Under the pieces are notes generated by a model. The model saw nothing but the letters and a program-made list of their open reading frames with translations. It did not search any database and was not told where the DNA came from. 64,000 nt of DNA from Providencia alcalifaciens (GTDB lineage Bacteria; Pseudomonadota; Gammaproteobacteria; Enterobacterales; Enterobacteriaceae). This document shows positions 49,181 to 57,214 of this stretch, piece by piece. Made by a program: the position numbers and the translations under genes. Each line of letters starts with the position of its first letter. Within the stretch, counting starts at the first letter, position 1. The stretch spans positions 868,001 through 932,000 of the forward strand of contig NZ_CP084296.1 of NCBI RefSeq assembly GCF_020271745.1, in the 5' to 3' direction.

Positions 49181-50774
49181 ACTGGAATAGGTCTTGAACA
49201 CTAACCCCGAGTCTCTGCATCCTTGAAAGCAACGTCGTGCGCTTCAACCCTAAGCGGGCTGCCGCCCCTCTCGCTCCTGCAACCACCCCATTGGTGGCTT
49301 TTAGCGCTTCAATAATTCGGTTCCGTTCTTCATCGTCGCTCTCTGGCGCATCCGTCTGCATTTTTCGTTCTAATGAACTGGGCTTATTCAGGGCTTCTTT
49401 AATGCGAGATGGTTTTGGGATATTTAGCTCATGCAATTGAATATTCAGCGTATTCCCACGGGTTAAAATAACGGCTCGTTCAATCACATTTTCCAGCTCC
49501 CGCACATTGCCCGGCCATGGGTACAAAGATAGCTGCGCGAGTGCATCGCGAGGAATGCAATCAATCTTACGGTTCATACGCTGCGCCATTTTCTTGGTGA
49601 AATAGGTCGCGAGCAGCGGAATATCTTCAGGTCGATCACGTAATGGCGGGATCACAATCGGGAACACATTCAAGCGATAATACAGATCTTCACGGAACTC
49701 TCGGTCTTCCGTCATCGCCTTTAAGTTGCGATTAGTCGCCGCTACAAGTCGCACATCCACAGGGATAACTTTATTTCCGCCAATGCGCTCGATCTCGCGC
49801 TCTTGTAAAACACGCAATAATTTTGGCTGTAGATCCAGTGGCATATCACCAATTTCATCTAAAAATAGTGTGCTTTTATCTGCCATTTCAAAGCGACCAA
49901 TATGGGTACTCGTTGCGCCTGTAAATGCGCCTTTATCATGTCCAAACAAGTCGCTTTCTAATAAACCTGTCGGAATTGCCGCACAGTTCATTTTAATCAG
50001 TGAGCGTTGGTGGCGATTGCTAAGTTGATGAACGGCTCTGGCAATTAACTCTTTACCCGTGCCCGTTTCACCCAAAATAAGCACGGTGCTATCACTGCGA
50101 GCCACTAAATCCACTTGCTCCAACACTTCACGCATCGCCTGACTTTGAAAGACAATTTCACTGAAGCTATTGGTGTTTTGGATCTGTTCATTGAGCCATA
50201 AATTTTCATTTTTCAGGCTATCTTTGAGACGAGTAATTTCACCATACGCTGCGGCATTATCCACGGCAATCGCAAAACGCGCCGCTACTTGCTTCAATAA
50301 ATTGCAGCTATCTTCGGTGAAAATACGGTCATCTTCATGAGATAACACTAAAACACCTAATGGCTTATGATTAAATGCCAACGGTAACAGCAAAGTTTCC
50401 GTCATCCCTTCTGCACACAGATTTTGATACAGAGGGTCTTGAGTTTGCCTATCGAGCGCTAAGCGCAGCGGCTTGTTGCTCTCCAAGACTTGAGCGAGAT
50501 CCGCATGCAGCTCATTAAGATGATACTGGCTTTTTTTAACAGGTTTTGAGCGTTGATAATGGCTTGAATAACAAAGATAAACCGCTGAACTAACATTATC
50601 ACAAAGGGCAACGCTGATTTGGCTAATCCCAAAAAATCGGTAGATTTCCCTCGAAACCTCAGCCACTAACCCATCCATTTCAAGATGAGAAAGCACTGAG
50701 TTAGTGATGTCCACAAGGATCCTAAACTGGTCACGTTCATGACGAATTTGTTCGGTGGTTTCGGATATGCTCAC
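49179..50774 (-). CDS. fhlA: FhlA-like sigma54-dependent activator with a single GAF domain
   Basis: Activator of formate hydrogenlyase genes, 531 residues against 692 in E. coli FhlA. One GAF domain (about residues 20-175) is followed by the AAA+ domain with Walker A GETGTGKE (235-242), the sigma54-contact GAFTGA (282-287), Walker B LFLDEIGDMP and LRDRPEDIPLL. A Fis-type helix-turn-helix at the C-terminus ends VAGARGAAARLGLKRTTLLSRMQRLGV. The GTG start has GGAG before it and an in-frame stop lies just upstream, so the shorter N-terminus is genuine. FhlA senses formate through its N-terminal region, so loss of one GAF-sized unit may alter sensing. It is flanked by fdhF and hydN, both with sigma54 promoters. 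Confidence 0.88.
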   Translation of the reverse strand: MSISETTEQIRHERDQFRILVDITNSVLSHLEMDGLVAEVSREIYRFFGISQISVALCDNVSSAVYLCYSSHYQRSKPVKKSQYHLNELHADLAQVLESNKPLRLALDRQTQDPLYQNLCAEGMTETLLLPLAFNHKPLGVLVLSHEDDRIFTEDSCNLLKQVAARFAIAVDNAAAYGEITRLKDSLKNENLWLNEQIQNTNSFSEIVFQSQAMREVLEQVDLVARSDSTVLILGETGTGKELIARAVHQLSNRHQRSLIKMNCAAIPTGLLESDLFGHDKGAFTGATSTHIGRFEMADKSTLFLDEIGDMPLDLQPKLLRVLQEREIERIGGNKVIPVDVRLVAATNRNLKAMTEDREFREDLYYRLNVFPIVIPPLRDRPEDIPLLATYFTKKMAQRMNRKIDCIPRDALAQLSLYPWPGNVRELENVIERAVILTRGNTLNIQLHELNIPKPSRIKEALNKPSSLERKMQTDAPESDDEERNRIIEALKATNGVVAGARGAAARLGLKRTTLLSRMQRLGVSVQDLFQ

Positions 50775-51074
50775 AAAATCTCCAATCTCGTCCTAACCCA
50801 CTGCATTGCCAAGTCATCTATTTATTTTGCTGACTAACAATAATGAGAATTAGTTAGAGTTTTAAATTTTCATTTATAAACGACTTATTTATCAATCATA
50901 AAAATAAAAAAGTTTAATAGTGTGATTAATACGATTACTATTTTTGATTTAATACTAATATTGTAGTCATTATTTGAAAAAATAATATCAGAGTCTGATT
51001 TAAGTTTGATCCATTCACCTATTTTAGATATTAGTTGATTTAACCCAATATCCGCTTAATACCGATTTCATGCC

Positions 51075-51136
51075 CCTCGACAATAATGTCGAAAAACGTG
51101 TCGAATATGAAACTTCTATTTTTTGTCATTGTCCGA
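51075..51136 (+). promoter_or_regulatory. Candidate FhlA upstream activating sites for hydN
   Basis: CCTCGACA (51075-51082), a partly symmetric TCGACAATAATGTCGA, and GTCATTGTCCGA (51125-51136) lie 50-110 bases before the sigma54 promoter. The 8-mer and 12-mer are exact matches to words upstream of fdhF. Confidence 0.55.
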
Positions 51137-51182
51137 TAATAACTAACTTAATGATTTTATTAAATTAATTTATTTAACGAAT

Positions 51183-51200
51183 TTGGCACGATCCATGCTT
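51183..51200 (+). promoter_or_regulatory. Sigma54 (-24/-12) promoter of hydN-hypA-hypC
   Basis: TTGGCACGATCCATGCTT has GG and GC 10 bases apart and the TGGCACG core of the consensus. It is 84 bases before the hydN start. Confidence 0.87.
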
Positions 51201-51283
51201 ATCTCTGAGTATTGTCAGCATAAAACGAGGCAACCGGAATAGACCGGATCCCATGCCCGTTTACGATCATTCAGGAGAATATG

Positions 51284-51832
51284 ATGAACCGTTTCATCAT
51301 TGCAGACCCAAAGAAGTGCATTGGCTGTCACACCTGTGAAGTGGCTTGTGTGGTCTCCCACCAAGAACAAGAAACAGGGATTGCCACCGTTGTAAAGGAT
51401 GAATTTTTTCCGCGTATTCATGTACTAAAAGGCTATACCGTCAGTACCGCGGTGGTTTGTCGCCAATGTGAGGACGCCCCGTGTGCCAATGTGTGCCCTA
51501 ATGGCGCCATCAGCCGTAAAGATGATTTTATGTATGTGGATCAATCTAAATGTATTGGTTGTAAAACCTGTGTTATCGCTTGCCCTTACGGCACCATGGA
51601 AGTGATCAGCCGCCCAGTTGCGCAGCACACCACGGCACTCAATACGATTCCACAGTATCGTGCTGAAGCGCATAAATGCGACTTATGCCATACCCGTGAA
51701 GGTGGGCCTGCTTGTGTGGAAGTCTGTCCAACAGAAGCCTTAATGATCGTCGACAGAAATAAAATGGATGAAATTATCAAAGAACGCCGCCGTCGTGCAG
51801 CCTTTGAAAACCCAGCAGATATTTTGTCTTAA
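51284..51832 (+). CDS. hydN: HydN-type four-cluster ferredoxin
   Basis: An iron-sulfur electron carrier of 182 residues linked to formate dehydrogenase H maturation or electron transfer. Four CxxCxxCxxxC-type motifs are visible: CIGCHTCEVAC, CRQCEDAPCANVCP, CIGCKTCVIACP and CDLCHTREGGPACVEVCP. The N-terminus MNRFIIADPKKCIGC matches E. coli HydN (175 residues). Of two adjacent ATG codons the second is better spaced from AGGAG. It heads a sigma54-driven cluster with hypA and hypC. Confidence 0.93.
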   Translation: MNRFIIADPKKCIGCHTCEVACVVSHQEQETGIATVVKDEFFPRIHVLKGYTVSTAVVCRQCEDAPCANVCPNGAISRKDDFMYVDQSKCIGCKTCVIACPYGTMEVISRPVAQHTTALNTIPQYRAEAHKCDLCHTREGGPACVEVCPTEALMIVDRNKMDEIIKERRRRAAFENPADILS

Positions 51833-51842
51833 GGGATAGCCC

Positions 51843-52184
51843 ATGCATGAAGTTGCCTTATGCCAAAGCGCATTTGAGATTATTGAACAGCACGCTAAAC
51901 GTAATCATGCTCGGCGGGTGACTGGCGTGTGGTTAGAACTCAGCGCCGTCTCTTGCGTGGAAGAATCCGCCGTGCATTTTTGTTTTGATATTATCTGCCG
52001 CAATACCCTCGCCCAAGGTGCCGAATTACATATTGTAATTTCCCCTGCGCAAGCGCAATGCCGAGATTGTCAGCATCAGGTACAAATAACCCAATTTGGT
52101 GCAGGTTGCCCCCACTGCGGCAGCCAAAACTTAATTGTCGACAGCACTAGCACCATGCAAGTGAAGCAGATTGAAATTGAATAA
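51843..52184 (+). CDS. hypA: Hydrogenase nickel-insertion protein HypA
   Basis: A 113-residue metallochaperone that delivers nickel to the large subunit of NiFe hydrogenase. The N-terminal MHE provides the nickel ligands (His2), and the zinc site is formed by CRDCQH and CPHCGS. GIWLELSAVSCVEE-type sequence (VWLELSAVSCVEE) is family-typical. It starts 10 bases after hydN. The HybF paralogue is equally close by eye. Confidence 0.93.
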   Translation: MHEVALCQSAFEIIEQHAKRNHARRVTGVWLELSAVSCVEESAVHFCFDIICRNTLAQGAELHIVISPAQAQCRDCQHQVQITQFGAGCPHCGSQNLIVDSTSTMQVKQIEIE

Positions 52185-52202
52185 CCCATTTAGGAGCCAG
52201 TT

Positions 52203-52475
52203 ATGTGTTTAGGTATTCCCGGTCAAGTGGTTGCCGTTGGTCAAACCCCTATGGATAGCGCCCAAGTGGATGTTTGCGGTGTCCAACGGGAAGTGAATAT
52301 TGCCCTTGTATGCGAAGGGGATACCGAGAGTATGATCGGCAAATGGGTACTCGTTCACGTCGGCTTTGCCATGAGTATCCTTGATGAGAAAGAAGCAAGG
52401 GATACCTTAGAAGCGTTAATGGCAATGGAAGAAGTCGAAGAAGATGTGGGGTATTTTTTGCGAGGGAATGCGTGA
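52203..52475 (+). CDS. hypC: Hydrogenase maturation chaperone HypC
   Basis: A 90-residue chaperone that carries the Fe(CN)2CO unit with HypD and docks on the hydrogenase large-subunit precursor. [10 protein letters not shown] with the essential Cys2 and [17 protein letters not shown] are diagnostic of HypC/HybG. It lies 18 bases after hypA. hypB, hypD, hypE and hypF are not in this window, so maturation must be completed by genes elsewhere. Confidence 0.94.
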   Translation: MCLGIPGQVVAVGQTPMDSAQVDVCGVQREVNIALVCEGDTESMIGKWVLVHVGFAMSILDEKEARDTLEALMAMEEVEEDVGYFLRGNA

Positions 52476-52481
52476 TATCTA

Positions 52482-52646
52482 TTACCTCAGCATATCAGCT
52501 TTATTGTCGATATTTTTCCAGCCCAGCGTGCCCGTTTCTAAGCGATTTTTGTCTTTTTCTGCGGTCGAGACAATCACCGCACCGTCGAGTTCAGTGTGCT
52601 CTTTAACGTTAACATCAAAGCTATCCCGACGTGCGTTTTGAATTTA
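52482..52646 (-). pseudogene. Remnant of a CdiA/FhaB-type filamentous hemagglutinin
   Basis: A frame of about 54 codons without a start, reading [34 protein letters not shown] and [11 protein letters not shown] before a stop. This is the conserved hemagglutinin repeat sequence seen in CdiA-like exoproteins (HTQLDGAVI, NRLDTGTLGF). Only a scrap of a gene normally thousands of codons long is left. It is directly followed on the other strand by a SymE remnant, so the junction is a rearrangement scar. Confidence 0.75.
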
Positions 52647-52840
52647 GAAGGCGATAAAAGCGGAATTAAAACCAGAAAATATACAGTAGGTTACGTCCCA
52701 ACCGCGGTAACCCCAACCCCAACCCACAACTGATATTCAGCGGTAAGTGGTTGAGTGAGTTAGGGTTTACAGTAGGAAGCCACGTCTCCCTCATTCGCCA
52801 AGCCAGACAGTTGGTTATCCGGCTGGCTGAGGGAGAGTAA
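52647..52840 (+). pseudogene. Frameshifted SymE-family toxin remnant
   Basis: The first part reads KSGIKTRKYTVGYVP. A one-base frame change then leads into RGNPNPNPQLIFSGKWLSEL and GFTVGSHVSLIRQARQLVIR, ending at TAA 52838. This matches the SymE-like pattern (YTVGYRPN...PxL.LxGKWLxELGF.xGxxVxV). No proper start codon remains because the 5' end abuts the hemagglutinin remnant. SymE-like genes often occur beside Rhs and CDI loci. Confidence 0.7.
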
Positions 52841-52896
52841 AGCGGTTCAGGAGATTCCTGTGTGGGGCAGGGATCTTTTAAAGATTATGGTGTTAG

Positions 52897-53091
52897 CTAT
52901 TTATTTTCCGCATGATACTTTTTCTTTGCATCATTTAAATTACTGAAATTTGCCCCACCTGAAAACTCAGGATCTTCAGATTGAACAGAATCATCCTCCC
53001 ACCCACAGATAGGACAAATTTCATAATTACCTAAGCCAGTTATTGTTTTATTGTAACAACAAGGGCAAGGATATAATTCTTCTATTATCAT
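52897..53091 (-). CDS. CPCC-family cysteine-rich small protein (possible orphan immunity protein)
   Basis: A 64-residue protein with paired cysteine motifs, CPCCYNK near the N-terminus and CPICGWEDD in the middle, probably binding one zinc ion. The CPCC(n)CPxCGWEDD pattern is that of the cysteine-rich CPCC family, which is frequently encoded beside polymorphic toxins and may act as immunity proteins. It appears intact. Its ATG overlaps the stop of a truncated upstream gene (ATGA), so the two were an operon. Neighbouring CDI-type debris supports an orphan immunity role, which is inference. Confidence 0.7.
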   Translation of the reverse strand: MIIEELYPCPCCYNKTITGLGNYEICPICGWEDDSVQSEDPEFSGGANFSNLNDAKKKYHAENK

Positions 53092-53196
53092 TTTTGTTTT
53101 TCCAACAATAAAACTCCATAAGTTCGATAAAAATTTTCCAATGATTCAGATAGATGATAAAAATCCGCATTAGAAGCATTTTTTACTTCTTGGTAT
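53088..53196 (-). pseudogene. 3' end of a gene truncated by an IS remnant
   Basis: About 35 codons, reading EVKNASNADFYHLSESLENF and YRTYGVLLLEKQK, end at a TGA that overlaps the CPCC gene start. The upstream part is replaced by the inverted repeat of an insertion-sequence remnant. It was probably a further small accessory protein, such as an immunity protein or toxin tail. The family is not recognised. Confidence 0.55.
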
Positions 53197-53534
53197 TGTT
53201 CACTCCCCTTTAATTGAGACACAACAACATAGAGTGATTTTCAAGGCTGACTTCCGCAAAGAGCTTATTCAGTTTCGCGTTTTTATCTTCAAGCTCTTTT
53301 TAATCGTTTAACATTATTAGGTTCCATGCCGCCATACTTTGATTTCCAATTATAATAGGTGGCGTTGCTGATCCCATTTTGGCGATAAATATCTTCCACT
53401 TTCATGCCAAAATCAGAGAGTTTAAAATATTAACGATTTGAGTTTCAGTAAAACGGGCTTTTTTCATCATGACCTCTGCAAATTTTAAGGCAGAAAGTCT
53501 AATTATAACTGCCTTATTTTAGGGGAAGTGAACA
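53197..53534 (-). mobile_element. Internally deleted IS3-family element (IS407-like) remnant
   Basis: Imperfect terminal inverted repeats, TGTTCACTCCCCTTT on the left and TGTTCACTTCCCCTAAA read inward from the right, bound 338 bases. Inside, on the minus strand from 53470, lies the start of an OrfA transposase (MMKKARFTETQIVNIL, then GISNATYYNWKSKYGGMEP), interrupted by at least two frameshifts and cut off near ENHSML. OrfB is entirely missing. No clear target duplication is visible. The element interrupts the gene upstream of the CPCC protein. Confidence 0.8.
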
Positions 53535-53725
53535 ATAGATAACTATTTAATATCAAACTTCACACTCTACCCAACTATTCAAATTAGGCATTCTATCTAA
53601 AAAAAAGCACTTTCAGATATTAAACTCTACAAACTCTTAATATTTAACATTAAACACTTAATATATCCTGATAATATTCCCATCTATCTTAAAGAGTGAA
53701 CCACTATGAAAACAAAGGATAAAAA

Positions 53726-54736
53726 ATGAGTCTAGTTGAAAAAGATGACCCTGAGAATAATGGAAAAATCATCCCCATTCCATCATCAAGAGAATTAGAC
53801 CTCAAGATAAAAATGTATCAAGAGGCATATCATCATATTACTGGAAAAAATGAAAAAACATCTTTCAGATCATCTGCTGATTTACACATTGATATGAATG
53901 AACTCAATCAAATTCATCATAAAATTTCTCAAATTTGTGATGTACATAATATTATTGCGCAAAGTGAGTCAATAACAGTTATTCATTCAAAAGAAAGAAA
54001 AGAACAATTTACTTCCTTTGATAGATTTAAAATTTATAATAATGGAATAACTAGCCCAACACTAACTGTATTAATGGAATACAATTTCTCAATACTCCCA
54101 AATGGCAGTATTAATCCTCAGCAGTACAAATTAACTATTAGATTAAATTCTAGAATTGCACTAATACAACAAATGAAAGAAGATGCGCCACCCTTTATAA
54201 GATCTAACCTTATTAGATTCATGTATGGTCCTACTGCAGATATATCTGTCGAATATGTAGACTATGTAATTGCAAGAAGTTTCATTGAGGCAATGCAAGA
54301 ATGGGTTGATGGTTGTAAAAAAACCAAAAATAAGTTAAAATTTTTACAATATTTTCAAGGTATTTCTCACTTATTTCCTAGTATTATATCTTTTGCTAAT
54401 GGAATACTACTTACTTATTTCTTCATAAAAAACATACCTGAAGTACTTAATGAAAAATCATCATATTTAGATGTATTACAATATGGCATTTTATTTTTCT
54501 CTTCATTTATGCTTATGTCAAAAATAGCTAGTTTCTTCGGTGGATTATTAGAGTCATCTATTGATAGATATATACCTATTTCTTATTTATCGCTGAATCA
54601 AGGAGATAAAAGAATTATAAACGATTATCATGATGAGAAGTCTAACAATATTTTTAGCCTTATATTTTCCATTTCATTAACTATATCTCTTGGTGTAGTT
54701 TCATCTTTAATTGCTAGCTTAATACTAGTTAAATGA
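53726..54736 (+). CDS. Orphan AT-rich membrane protein of unknown function
   Basis: A 336-residue protein I do not recognise. Residues 1-205 are soluble, with a mixed alpha/beta look (ITVIHSKERKEQFTSFDRFK, LTVLMEYNFSILPNGSI). The C-terminal third has three hydrophobic segments at about 215-238, 255-280 and 311-335. The gene is markedly more AT-rich than its neighbours and uses AT-ending codons, a sign of recent transfer. AAAGGA precedes the ATG. It lies between the IS remnant and the hydrogenase operon, with no partner gene, so it may be a survivor of the same accessory island. Defence or effector roles are possible but unsupported. Confidence 0.75.
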   Translation: MSLVEKDDPENNGKIIPIPSSRELDLKIKMYQEAYHHITGKNEKTSFRSSADLHIDMNELNQIHHKISQICDVHNIIAQSESITVIHSKERKEQFTSFDRFKIYNNGITSPTLTVLMEYNFSILPNGSINPQQYKLTIRLNSRIALIQQMKEDAPPFIRSNLIRFMYGPTADISVEYVDYVIARSFIEAMQEWVDGCKKTKNKLKFLQYFQGISHLFPSIISFANGILLTYFFIKNIPEVLNEKSSYLDVLQYGILFFSSFMLMSKIASFFGGLLESSIDRYIPISYLSLNQGDKRIINDYHDEKSNNIFSLIFSISLTISLGVVSSLIASLILVK

Positions 54737-54805
54737 TTTTTAATTAAAATATTTATTCTTAACCATAAAACCGCAAGTATGGTACACCTCTTAAATATCA
54801 TTTCT

Positions 54806-54831
54806 ACCGCACTACATCCCTGTAGCGCGGT
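54806..54831. terminator. Hairpin between the orphan gene and the hydrogenase operon
   Basis: ACCGC-a-CTACA pairs with TGTAG-c-GCGGT around TCCC, followed by CTATTTATT on the plus strand. It may end transcription of the orphan gene and of the convergent hydrogenase operon. Confidence 0.55.
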
Positions 54832-54883
54832 CTATTTATTCCCTTAAAATTTTGTCCTTTAAATAAAGGCTTCCAGTCTGCCG

Positions 54884-55879
54884 TTATTCACCCTCAAATA
54901 ACCGAAATCCCCCTAACCCATCCCACGTTGGTAAGGCTTGATAAACTTGTTCGACGGCGGCAACCACTTTGTCATTCATCGGCATATAAAAACCCACTAA
55001 ATCGGGCTGAATGCCTAAGAAAATAATTTCTCCGACATCCTCTTTTAACTGATCGATAAGAAAGTTCAGCGGCAAGTTGTGGGTACTCATAATAAACATT
55101 TCGGCGATATCATCAGGGTCGATAACCCGAATTTCTCCCGGCGCTAAACCAATATCCGCAGCATCCACAATTAATAAACGCTGGGGTTTTAAGGCTCGCA
55201 CTTGGTGGGAAACACTTTCAGGGCTGCTTCCACCGTTAATTGCCACCCAGCCCTCAATCGGGGTTTGTTGCATCAGGTCGAATAGCATCGGGCCAGCGCC
55301 GTCATCTCCCATCATGCTATTGCCCACCGCCAACATCAGATTCTGCACTGGAGACTGATTCTCTGAAGGCGATAGGTTTGTTGAAGGGCATGAGCTTTCT
55401 GCTGAAGATTCGATTTCCATCGAAAAAGACGGTTGAGTTTGTCTCGCAACATCGCTCATCGGCTGCCTTTTCACGATTAAATAAATTGCCGGCTCGCGCT
55501 CAATTTCGCCGAGTAATCGAATCAGTGTGGCGCTCCAAGCTTGGTAAGGGGAATCACTGTCTTTGGCAAAATGATCTAATGCTAACGCCAGCATATTGGT
55601 GTGGGTGGAATCGATATTGATTTCACCGAAGGTAATCAAACCCTGCAATTTGCGGCGCGCCTCCCCTTCAGGAAGCGCATTCACCCAAGATTGAAAACCA
55701 TCTAACGGACACTCTAATTCGGTTTTAAGGCAATCAATCATCCCAACGTGGTGACCAATCGCCAGCGAGTAATACATCACTTGCTGAGCGTCTTCAGGCA
55801 CGTCATCGTCACTGTCGACAAACTTCTGGCGCAGTGACCAGAAAATCACTTTGCCCGTTTCAGTTGCTGACTCACTCAT
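54884..55879 (-). CDS. HycH-HycI fusion: hydrogenase assembly protein joined to maturation endopeptidase
   Basis: A 331-residue protein joining two proteins that are separate in E. coli. Residues 1-140 match HycH/HyfJ ([39 protein letters not shown]). Residues about 141-178 are a Ser/Pro-rich linker. Residues 179-331 match the HycI protease that clips the C-terminus of the hydrogenase large subunit after nickel insertion ([72 protein letters not shown]). The Asp and His metal ligands of HycI are kept. It is the last gene of the hyf operon, overlapping hyfI by eight bases. Confidence 0.92.
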   Translation of the reverse strand: MSESATETGKVIFWSLRQKFVDSDDDVPEDAQQVMYYSLAIGHHVGMIDCLKTELECPLDGFQSWVNALPEGEARRKLQGLITFGEINIDSTHTNMLALALDHFAKDSDSPYQAWSATLIRLLGEIEREPAIYLIVKRQPMSDVARQTQPSFSMEIESSAESSCPSTNLSPSENQSPVQNLMLAVGNSMMGDDGAGPMLFDLMQQTPIEGWVAINGGSSPESVSHQVRALKPQRLLIVDAADIGLAPGEIRVIDPDDIAEMFIMSTHNLPLNFLIDQLKEDVGEIIFLGIQPDLVGFYMPMNDKVVAAVEQVYQALPTWDGLGGFRLFEGE

Positions 55880-56654
55880 TGATTCCCCCTTGTTGCAACA
55901 CGGTCACGAGGCGATTCACAATCTCACGCAGGCGTGGGTCTTGCTCCTCATCCATCCATGTTTGCATCGTGGCTTTCACTTGGTTTGGGGTCGCTCCATC
56001 TAGCAGGGTCAGGAAGCGGTCACTGATTTCTCGACCTTGATAATAACCCGCTTGGCGGCGCGCTTCACGTTCGATCATCACGCGGGTTGCTAACGGAATA
56101 GATGGCAGCAATAGCTCCACTTTCTCCCCGTCGGCTTCACGGTGATCTTGCCCAACGAGTTTTTGTTTCAATAATCCTAATGCCACTGCGAAACCGTAAA
56201 TAGTGGCAGCTGGGGTCGGTGGGCAGCCGGGGATCCACACATCGATTGGCACAATGTGTTCGCTACCACCCCAAACACAGTACAGATCGTGGAAGATCCC
56301 GCCGCCGCAACCACAAGCTCCGTAAGAGATACAGATTTTTGGATCCGGCGCAGATTCATACGCCCGCAGTGCAGGCATACGCATCGCACGGGTGACCGCC
56401 CCTGTGAACAGTAAAATATCCGCATGGCGCGGAGATGCTACCACTTTGATCCCGAAACGTTCCGCATCGAAAACCGGGGTGATTGCCGAGAAAATTTCAA
56501 TTTCACATCCGTTGCAACCGCCACAGTCCACGCGATACACATACGCCGAACGCTTAATATCTTTCAGCAGCGTGCTTTTCAGTTTCGCAACCTGCTCATC
56601 GAGAACGATAGGCTGGCTAACGTGATGGTTAACGGGGATATTTGGCAAAATCAT
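55872..56654 (-). CDS. hyfI: Hydrogenase-4-type small subunit (HyfI/HycG)
   Basis: A 260-residue iron-sulfur subunit, homologous to NuoB, that carries the proximal [4Fe-4S] cluster next to the NiFe site. Cluster cysteines lie in [11 protein letters not shown], the YGACGCGGG segment and [10 protein letters not shown]. coli HycG is 255 and HyfI 252 residues. It overlaps hyfH by four bases (ATGA) at its start and the fusion gene at its end. Confidence 0.93.
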   Translation of the reverse strand: MILPNIPVNHHVSQPIVLDEQVAKLKSTLLKDIKRSAYVYRVDCGGCNGCEIEIFSAITPVFDAERFGIKVVASPRHADILLFTGAVTRAMRMPALRAYESAPDPKICISYGACGCGGGIFHDLYCVWGGSEHIVPIDVWIPGCPPTPAATIYGFAVALGLLKQKLVGQDHREADGEKVELLLPSIPLATRVMIEREARRQAGYYQGREISDRFLTLLDGATPNQVKATMQTWMDEEQDPRLREIVNRLVTVLQQGGINE

Positions 56655-57202
56655 GATTTATCTCCCTGAATATGCAAACGGAAGTTCTGACGATCATTAT
56701 TCAATAGATTATTTTTTTGCTTACAGGATGGGCAGGTTTCATACATTGGGCGTAGAGCTTCAATGCCGTCTTCCTCAATGCCCGATGCCACCATCAGTGC
56801 CATGGCATACTCCACGGATTTTTTCGGGGCGAATGCCTCGCCACACTGACGACAATGCTGCAGGCGGAACGTCCCTTTCATGTACAAATCCGCTTTGTTC
56901 ATTACTGCGGTTTCAAACTCTTCCGTTAAGTGAATGGCGCGAGTCGGACAAACCTCTTCACAGCGTGCACAATAAATACAGCGACCTAAAAACAGCTGCC
57001 AGCGGCGTTCACCACTTTCTAAGTCGGTTTCCATGGTTAACGCATTGGCAGGGCAAGCGGAAATACAAGCGCCACACGCGATACATTGCTGCGGGTCATA
57101 TTCAGGTTTACCTCTAAATCCGTGAGCCACTTCCAGCGGTTTGAACGGGTATTTCACCGTTGCAGTACCCGCATTACGAAGGGTTTTGAAAAGTTTAAAC
57201 AT
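56651..57202 (-). CDS. hyfH: Hydrogenase-4-type ferredoxin subunit (HyfH/HycF)
   Basis: A 183-residue subunit with two [4Fe-4S] motifs, [14 protein letters not shown] and [14 protein letters not shown], homologous to NuoI. It relays electrons between the formate dehydrogenase side and the hydrogenase small subunit. A third, zinc-like set of cysteines ([11 protein letters not shown] and CPSCKQK) occurs in the C-terminal part, as in E. coli HycF. It starts 12 bases after hyfG. Confidence 0.92.
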   Translation of the reverse strand: MFKLFKTLRNAGTATVKYPFKPLEVAHGFRGKPEYDPQQCIACGACISACPANALTMETDLESGERRWQLFLGRCIYCARCEEVCPTRAIHLTEEFETAVMNKADLYMKGTFRLQHCRQCGEAFAPKKSVEYAMALMVASGIEEDGIEALRPMYETCPSCKQKNNLLNNDRQNFRLHIQGDKS

Positions 57203-57214
57203 GGTGTCCCTCCG

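Larger units (their letters stand above)
50775..51283. other. Divergent control region, fhlA-like / hydN
   Basis: About 500 AT-rich bases without a gene. The right half carries the hydN sigma54 promoter and FhlA-site candidates listed separately. The left half should hold the promoter of the regulator gene, for which I see no distinctive motif. Confidence 0.6.

Noticed and set aside
48950-49204. Plus-strand open frame of 84 codons with a 21-residue repeat
   Set aside because: It is produced by the 63-base tandem DNA repeat (63 is divisible by three). It has no ribosome site and overlaps the end of the fhlA-like gene.
54856-54869. CCTTTA-AA-TAAAGG as a terminator for the hyf operon
   Set aside because: The stem is short and entirely A/T-closed in the centre, too weak to call.
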